Origin: Roseibium aggregatum
Lineage (GTDB): Bacteria > Pseudomonadota > Alphaproteobacteria > Rhizobiales > Stappiaceae
Direction of reading: 5' to 3'
Assembly: GCF_014692675.1 (NCBI RefSeq)
Contig: NZ_JABFCZ010000024.1
Coordinates: 1 to 64,000, forward strand
DNA: 64,000 nucleotides
The notes beneath the pieces are model-generated. The model was not told the DNA's origin. It worked only from the letters and a program-made list of their open reading frames with translations, and ran no database searches. Shown one piece after another: positions 59,876-64,000 of the stretch (positions are counted from its first letter, which is position 1; every line of letters begins with the position of its first letter). The position numbers were made by a program, and so were the translations under genes.

Positions 59876-61249
59876 TTATTTCTGGGCCCGGTATCCCACA
59901 CGCGAGGCCTCGTGGATCGGCCACGGGTGAACCTCCGCGCCGATCTCGATCTGCCTGTGCTCTTCCACATGCGGCTTGTCGGTGCCGCCGTTCGCCTCGC
60001 CCCAAAGGATATCGAGTCTGGTCCCTTGCTCAGCCAGGTCGCTGCGCACCATGGCGAGGGAAATCCAGGCCCGTTCATTTGCCGAATAGACCGGATAGGT
60101 CGAAATGCCGACCATCATGCCGTCGAGCAGGACCTGATCGTATGGGTGGGCCGCATAGTTGCCGGTCGGCAGTTCCATCAGCTTGGGCGCCGGGAAGTCA
60201 TCCATCATGCCGGCGAAGATCTTCAGGACGTCGTCCTTGTCCCAGACGAGGGTGACCTTCGTCCGGTGCTCTTCACCGGCCATTTTCTCAAGGGCTTCGC
60301 GGCCAATGAAGTCGTGATCGAACTTGACGACGCGGCCGTAGTCGAGATCCCAGGGTGTCAGGTAGAACTCTTCCACATTGTCCGGCTGGAAACTGCCGCC
60401 CACCGAACAGACCGCCTCGAAGCTGGTCGCCGGCAGCCACTCGCGGTATCCCTTCATGGCCTCACCGGTATAGATCGCCGGCAGCGGCGACGGGATCCAG
60501 CCCGATTCCATCGCCGACGTCGAATAGGCGCGCGACCCTGCCCTCAGCAGACCGTATTTCTTGCCGACCTCGAGAAGCCGGTCGTAGACTTTCCGGCCCT
60601 CTTCGTATGGCCCCCACAGTTCCAGCCCCTGAGCGCCGCCCATGCCGTGGCAAAGCGTCCTTGCCTTGCAGCCGGCAATGACGATTTCGCCCATGTTGAA
60701 GAACTTGGTGGTCAGCGGACCGCCTTCATTAACCTCGTTCAGGAGATCGAGCGCGAGCGGGCCCTGGATTTCATAGCGGTAGAGCTTGCGCGGCTTGTCC
60801 GGGTTTTCCAGGCTGCGGATGTCGTATTCGGTGGTGACATCGAAATCGCCGATCTCCGCCTGATACGCGATCCAGTTCGCCAGAGGCGGACGACCGATAT
60901 AGAGGTACTCTTCGTCCTCCAGGCCGAACAGGATTCCGTCACCGATCACGTAGCCGTCCGGGTTCACGCAAACGAGCTGCTTGGCCTTGTTGCGGCCGAA
61001 CTTGGCAAAGCTGTTCACGCCCACATAAGACAGCAACTTCAGCGCATCCGGTCCGCGCACATAAAGGTCGGTCATGTGATAGGACTGGTTCAGCAGGACC
61101 ACGCTGTTGCGCCAGGACCGTACCTCCTCGATCCAGTTGGTATATTGCGGGGCGATGGGAAACGCATAAGCCCCCTCCGGCGCATTCTGCAGCATGTGGG
61201 ACGGATTGCCGATCCGTTTGATTTTATCCTCTAGCGACGTGTCGGCCAT
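59876..61249 (-). CDS. Tetrahydrofolate-dependent O-demethylase, LigM-like (GcvT/aminomethyltransferase family)
   Basis: A 457-residue protein of the aminomethyltransferase fold. Segments such as WRNSVVLLNQSYHMTDLYVRGPDALKLL, YVIGDGILFGLEDEEYLYIGRPPLANW, FFNMGEIVIAGCKARTLCHGMGGAQGLELWGPYEE and ESGWIPSPLPAIYTGE match, as I remember it, the vanillate/3-O-methylgallate demethylase LigM, with similar length (about 470). Function would be transfer of an aromatic methoxyl methyl group to tetrahydrofolate. Related family members demethylate DMSP or glycine betaine derivatives, so the substrate is not certain. The start at 61249 replaces a longer frame without support. It is divergent from the LysR gene, its probable regulator. 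Confidence 0.82.
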   Translation of the reverse strand: MADTSLEDKIKRIGNPSHMLQNAPEGAYAFPIAPQYTNWIEEVRSWRNSVVLLNQSYHMTDLYVRGPDALKLLSYVGVNSFAKFGRNKAKQLVCVNPDGYVIGDGILFGLEDEEYLYIGRPPLANWIAYQAEIGDFDVTTEYDIRSLENPDKPRKLYRYEIQGPLALDLLNEVNEGGPLTTKFFNMGEIVIAGCKARTLCHGMGGAQGLELWGPYEEGRKVYDRLLEVGKKYGLLRAGSRAYSTSAMESGWIPSPLPAIYTGEAMKGYREWLPATSFEAVCSVGGSFQPDNVEEFYLTPWDLDYGRVVKFDHDFIGREALEKMAGEEHRTKVTLVWDKDDVLKIFAGMMDDFPAPKLMELPTGNYAAHPYDQVLLDGMMVGISTYPVYSANERAWISLAMVRSDLAEQGTRLDILWGEANGGTDKPHVEEHRQIEIGAEVHPWPIHEASRVGYRAQK

Positions 61250-61357
61250 TTTCTGCCGGTCCTCCCTGTTCCGTTGTCCCTCCACGACTAGCATCCCGTG
61301 CCACTTTCGCCTTATGCTCATTAAGAATAACTGGCTTCATTCTGGTAATATTACGAA
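61250..61357. promoter_or_regulatory. Divergent promoter region, O-demethylase / LysR
   Basis: This 108-bp gap between divergent genes is the natural place for a LysR-type binding site. It has an AT-rich core (61,320-61,357) containing ATTAAGAATAAC and GGTAATATTACG. I cannot define the exact site. Confidence 0.4.
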
Positions 61358-62578
61358 ATGCCCGGCGAAAAACGCCTGACGCTCAAACAAATACGAGCAA
61401 TCGATGCGGTCGCGTCCGCCCGTGGCTTTGCGGAGGCGGCCAACAGACTGGCCACAACGCAGCCGGCCATTTCACGGACAGTCGCTTCGGCGGAAAACCT
61501 TCTTGGCGTACCTTTGTTTCAAAGAGGCTGGGGTGGAACCGAACCGACCGCTCTTGGAGAAGGTGTCCTGCGCCACTGCTCCAATGCCCTCAAGCTTATT
61601 CAAGCGGCCGAAGACGATATCGAGGCCATGCACGGCATCAGGCCCCGGCTCGCCACCTTCCTGCGTTCCCATCATCTCGATGCGATTGCGGCCGTCATAA
61701 CCTACGGCGGTGCGTCTGCGGCTTCCCGGCAACTCGGCATTACCCAGCCCGCGGTCAGTCGCGCCATCGGAGCGGCAACGGAATATTCGAAGCAACCCCT
61801 GTTCGAACGCAAACGCGACGGATTGGAGGCAAAGCCACAGGCCCGCCGTCTGAAGGAACTTCACGACGCACTGGAACGGGAGCTGACCATCATTGAAGAT
61901 CTGGTGCATCGGCCGCGCTCCGGCTTGATCGGACGACTTGCTGTGGGAATGCTGCCTTTTTCCGGACAGGACCTCATCGCCAGAGCCTTCGGCGAGTTGA
62001 CGAAGAGCAACCCGGATCTCCGCCTCATCGCCGTTCCGGGGAGTTATTCCATGCTTGCGGAAGCCCTGCGGCGCGGCGAGCTGGACTGTATGGTCGGCGT
62101 CCTGCGAAATCCCGCGCCCTATCCGGATCTCCGGGAAACCTATCTCTATGAGGAAACATTCACGCTGGTGGCAAGGTGCGACCATCCCTGCCACCAAAAG
62201 AACCTGTCGATTGCTGACCTGCGCGACGAAAGCTGGATCGTGGCGCAGCACGGAACACCGATCAGAAGCTATTTCGAGACCCTGTTCCGGAGCGCGGGCG
62301 CGGTGCCGCCGGCTCAGACCTGCGAGATCCATTCCTTCACCAATGCGGAAAAGGTAATCCTCAACAGCAATTCCATTGCCCTGCTGTGTTACGGCGAACA
62401 ACAATTGAAGACCCTGCCGGATGGCCTGAAGAAACTGGATGTGCACCTGCCGGACTCGCGCACCGCCGTCGGTATCACATACAGGAAAGCCGGAGGTCCA
62501 AGCGACGTGCTGCGGTGTTTCGAAAAGTTGCTGCGCGACCTCATCGCCGAAACATCCGGCGGACCGACCCCGACCTGA
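61358..62578 (+). CDS. LysR-family regulator with two helix-turn-helix domains
   Basis: A 406-residue protein, about 100 longer than a normal LysR regulator. Residues about 8-66 form a LysR HTH (LKQIRAIDAVASARGFAEAANRLATTQPAISRTV ... LFQRG), and residues about 98-157 form a second one (LDAIAAVITYGGASAASRQLGITQPAVSRAI ... LFERKRDGLEAKP). A single substrate-binding domain follows (from GRLAVGMLPFSGQDLIARAF to about 395). It is divergent from the LigM-like gene. The duplication could allow recognition of two sites per subunit or tighter DNA binding. Confidence 0.9.
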   Translation: MPGEKRLTLKQIRAIDAVASARGFAEAANRLATTQPAISRTVASAENLLGVPLFQRGWGGTEPTALGEGVLRHCSNALKLIQAAEDDIEAMHGIRPRLATFLRSHHLDAIAAVITYGGASAASRQLGITQPAVSRAIGAATEYSKQPLFERKRDGLEAKPQARRLKELHDALERELTIIEDLVHRPRSGLIGRLAVGMLPFSGQDLIARAFGELTKSNPDLRLIAVPGSYSMLAEALRRGELDCMVGVLRNPAPYPDLRETYLYEETFTLVARCDHPCHQKNLSIADLRDESWIVAQHGTPIRSYFETLFRSAGAVPPAQTCEIHSFTNAEKVILNSNSIALLCYGEQQLKTLPDGLKKLDVHLPDSRTAVGITYRKAGGPSDVLRCFEKLLRDLIAETSGGPTPT

Positions 62579-62829
62579 TAATTGGATCAAGGAGAGCATC
62601 GGGGCGCAGCTCTGACCGTCATTTCCTGCTTGCCAAACATATTTGCTTGAGCAAGAATACCTGAAGCCAATACTCAAGTTTATTAGCCACCTCATACTGG
62701 TTGAACGTGTCCAGTCCATTCGGGTCTCCCGAATGGAAGGATCGCGATGTGTCGTCCAGTGACGATTTCTGAAATCCTCCTGAGTTAAACAATCACCTTA
62801 ATATTACGGGACATTCTACGGATTTTGCT
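62579..62829. other. Intergenic region with hairpin before exbB-type gene
   Basis: 251 bp without a gene. A perfect 10-bp inverted repeat TCCATTCGGG/CCCGAATGGA (62715-62724 and 62728-62737, TCT loop) stands 137 bp after the LysR stop and lacks a T-run. The AT-rich stretch AATCACCTTAATATTACGG (about 62,788-62,810) may belong to the promoter of the Exb operon. Confidence 0.5.
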
Positions 62830-63549
62830 ATGCTTTCCACATCTCTTGAATATCTACCGCCTTTTACCAAACCGCTGGCAGGGTTGGTAAAATCCGGTGG
62901 CCCGGTCGTGGCGCTTCTCCTGATTTTATCGGTGGTTGCCTTTGCCCTGATCATTGCAAAGCTGCTGCAATTCATGCTGCTGCGCGTTGGCCGCCACGGA
63001 CCATCGCGCAAGGCGCTCGACCTGTGGCTAGACGGAGCACGCCCGGAAGCCCTGAAGCAGGTTTCCGCCTGCAGCAGCATCCTGAGCGACATCCTGCAGA
63101 AGCTCATGCGCCGCGCCCTTCATGGCAGCACGGACCGGGATCACCTGAAGGAAGACATCGAACGGGTCTGCAACGTCCGCATCAACACGCTCCGTGCCTG
63201 GCTCAGGCCCTTGGACATGATCGCACAGACCGCGCCGCTGATCGGGTTGCTTGGAACCGTGCTCGGCATGATCCAGGCCTTTCAGGCCATGCAGGGTGCA
63301 GGCGCCGCCGTTGATCCCTCGGTCCTTGCCGGCGGGATCTGGGTTGCCCTGCTGACGACCGCCGTCGGCCTGACCATCGCCATTCCGGTCTCCGCCATCG
63401 TCGGCTGGTTCGACGGCAGGATCGAGGCTGAACAGGCGGAAATGGAAGCCGTGGTCACCGCGTTCTTTACCGGTGCCGCCGCGGACCGCGGTCCCTCCCG
63501 CGTTGTCACCCTCGAGGCCCAGCAGGCGGAGCCGAGGTATGCGATTTAG
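62830..63549 (+). CDS. MotA/TolQ/ExbB proton-channel family protein
   Basis: A 239-residue inner-membrane protein with three transmembrane segments: GGPVVALLLILSVVAFALIIAKLL (about 18-45), then the TolQ/ExbB core with RPLDMIAQTAPLIGLLGTVLGMIQAFQAM (about 122-150) and GGIWVALLTTAVGLTIAIPVSAIVGWF (about 165-195). It would convert proton flow into motion for a TonB-type transducer. The start ATG at 62830 has only a weak ribosome site. Two ExbD-type genes follow. Confidence 0.88.
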   Translation: MLSTSLEYLPPFTKPLAGLVKSGGPVVALLLILSVVAFALIIAKLLQFMLLRVGRHGPSRKALDLWLDGARPEALKQVSACSSILSDILQKLMRRALHGSTDRDHLKEDIERVCNVRINTLRAWLRPLDMIAQTAPLIGLLGTVLGMIQAFQAMQGAGAAVDPSVLAGGIWVALLTTAVGLTIAIPVSAIVGWFDGRIEAEQAEMEAVVTAFFTGAAADRGPSRVVTLEAQQAEPRYAI

Positions 63550-63919
63550 GCAAAGAACCAGGAGAAAGCCTGTCGGGCTGACATCGCTCATCGACGTCAT
63601 CTTCTTACTGCTGCTGTTCTTCATGCTCACCTCCAGCTTCACCCGCTATCAGGCCATGCCTGTTGCCAATGGCGGCGAAGGCGGCGGCGCCGAGATAAAG
63701 CCGGCCTATTTCAGGATCCATGACAGCAACCGGATGGACCTCAACGGACAGCCGGCCGAACGTCAAAACCTGGCCGGCCTGTTTTCAACCCTCGCAACCG
63801 ACAGGAAGACACTGCTGGCAATCTGGTCAGGCCCGGACGCAACGGTTCAGGACGTTGTCGATGTCATGTCCGCTGCCCGCCGCGAAGGCCTCAACACCGT
63901 GCTTGTGACCGGGAAATAG
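63539..63919 (+). CDS. ExbD/TolR-family protein
   Basis: A 126-residue protein with a short basic cytoplasmic N-terminus (MRFRQRTRRKPVG), one transmembrane helix carrying the family aspartate (LTSLIDVIFLLLLFFMLTS, Asp about residue 20) and a periplasmic domain. It overlaps the exbB-type gene by 11 bases; the start is set by that overlap and by GAGGT just upstream. It forms the proton channel with the ExbB-type protein. Confidence 0.88.
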   Translation: MRFRQRTRRKPVGLTSLIDVIFLLLLFFMLTSSFTRYQAMPVANGGEGGGAEIKPAYFRIHDSNRMDLNGQPAERQNLAGLFSTLATDRKTLLAIWSGPDATVQDVVDVMSAARREGLNTVLVTGK

Positions 63920-63927
63920 GAACTCCG

Positions 63928-64000
63928 ATGCGCCTGAAACGTCCCGCCCGCAGAACGCCGCCGGAAAACACCATTCCGCTGATCAACGTGGTGTTCCTGA
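63928..64000 (+). CDS. Second ExbD/TolR-like protein, N-terminal fragment
   Basis: The first 24 codons (MRLKRPARRTPPENTIPLINVVFL) run off the right edge. A basic N-terminus followed by IPLINVVFL is the usual ExbD/TolR entry into the membrane helix, but asparagine stands where the proton-carrying aspartate is expected. This suggests a degenerate or specialised second subunit in an ExbB-ExbD-ExbD arrangement. It lies 8 bp after the first exbD-type gene. Confidence 0.65.
   Translation, partial: MRLKRPARRTPPENTIPLINVVFL

Noticed and set aside
1..64000. Prophage, CRISPR array, toxin-antitoxin pair or defence island
   Set aside because: No integrase, repeat-spacer pattern, small paired genes or defence-type domains were seen; gene content is metabolic throughout.

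Overview
The window looks like chromosome from a marine-type alphaproteobacterium. The evidence is high GC, tight ATGA/TGATG-coupled operons, an unusually dense set of ABC and TRAP uptake systems for small organic acids, and an alphaproteobacterial-style nitrate assimilation cluster. A Stappiaceae/Roseobacter-like host (for example Roseibium/Labrenzia) is a guess from gene content and was not tested. I recognised no rRNA, tRNA, CRISPR, phage or plasmid genes. One small insertion with terminal inverted repeats is present.

Layout. (A) 1-10 kb: a LacI-type regulator gene separates a minus-strand operon (small protein, beta-hydroxyacid dehydrogenase, five-gene Liv-type ABC transporter, LigF-like glutathione transferase, DUF606 permease, then a partial M24-family gene) from a plus-strand amidohydrolase/decarboxylase. 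Four copies of the motif GCAATCGWTTGC lie in front of these units and define a local regulon. A 264-bp MITE-like element sits on the last codons of the amidohydrolase gene. (B) 10-15 kb: a coiled-coil protein, an orphan sugar-type binding protein, a lone CoxL-like molybdenum hydroxylase subunit and an intradiol (hydroxyquinol/catechol-type) dioxygenase. (C) 15-32 kb, all minus strand: nitrate assimilation, nasT-nasS-nrtA-nrtB-nrtCD-globin-nirB-nirD-FNT channel-PP2C/kinase fusion-nasA-cysG. The nrtA leader carries a sigma54 promoter, two upstream repeats that fit NtrC sites, two small hairpins with six-base loops and an intrinsic terminator, which is the layout of NasT/ANTAR antitermination. 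(D) 32-41 kb, plus strand: cyclase, cupin, SDR, hydroxyacyl-CoA-dehydrogenase-like enzyme, Tat-exported binding protein with LivGFHM, and a BKACE (DUF849) enzyme, followed by an IclR regulator. (E) 42-49 kb, plus: TRAP transporter, D-2-hydroxyacid dehydrogenase, M24 protein with altered metal ligands, a second amidohydrolase/decarboxylase and a GST. Similar operator-like sequences at the promoters of D and E suggest that IclR controls both. (F) 49-59 kb: TetR, enoyl-CoA hydratase, acyl-CoA ligase and two half-size hot-dog hydratases on plus, meeting an alpha/beta hydrolase and a third complete Liv transporter on minus. A 22-bp sequence is repeated exactly, in inverted orientation, at the two outer promoters and brackets the module. 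(G) 59-64 kb: a YfcG-like GST, a LigM-like tetrahydrofolate-dependent O-demethylase, a LysR regulator with two helix-turn-helix domains, and the start of an ExbB/ExbD energy-transduction operon.

Taken together this is a catabolic island for small organic or aromatic acids (uptake, CoA activation, decarboxylation, ring cleavage, O-demethylation) that encloses the nitrate assimilation operon. No substrate can be read from sequence alone. The least explained parts are the D/E pathway, the kinase-phosphatase inside the nitrate operon, the double-HTH LysR and the two parallel cassettes pairing an amidohydrolase with an M24 protein.
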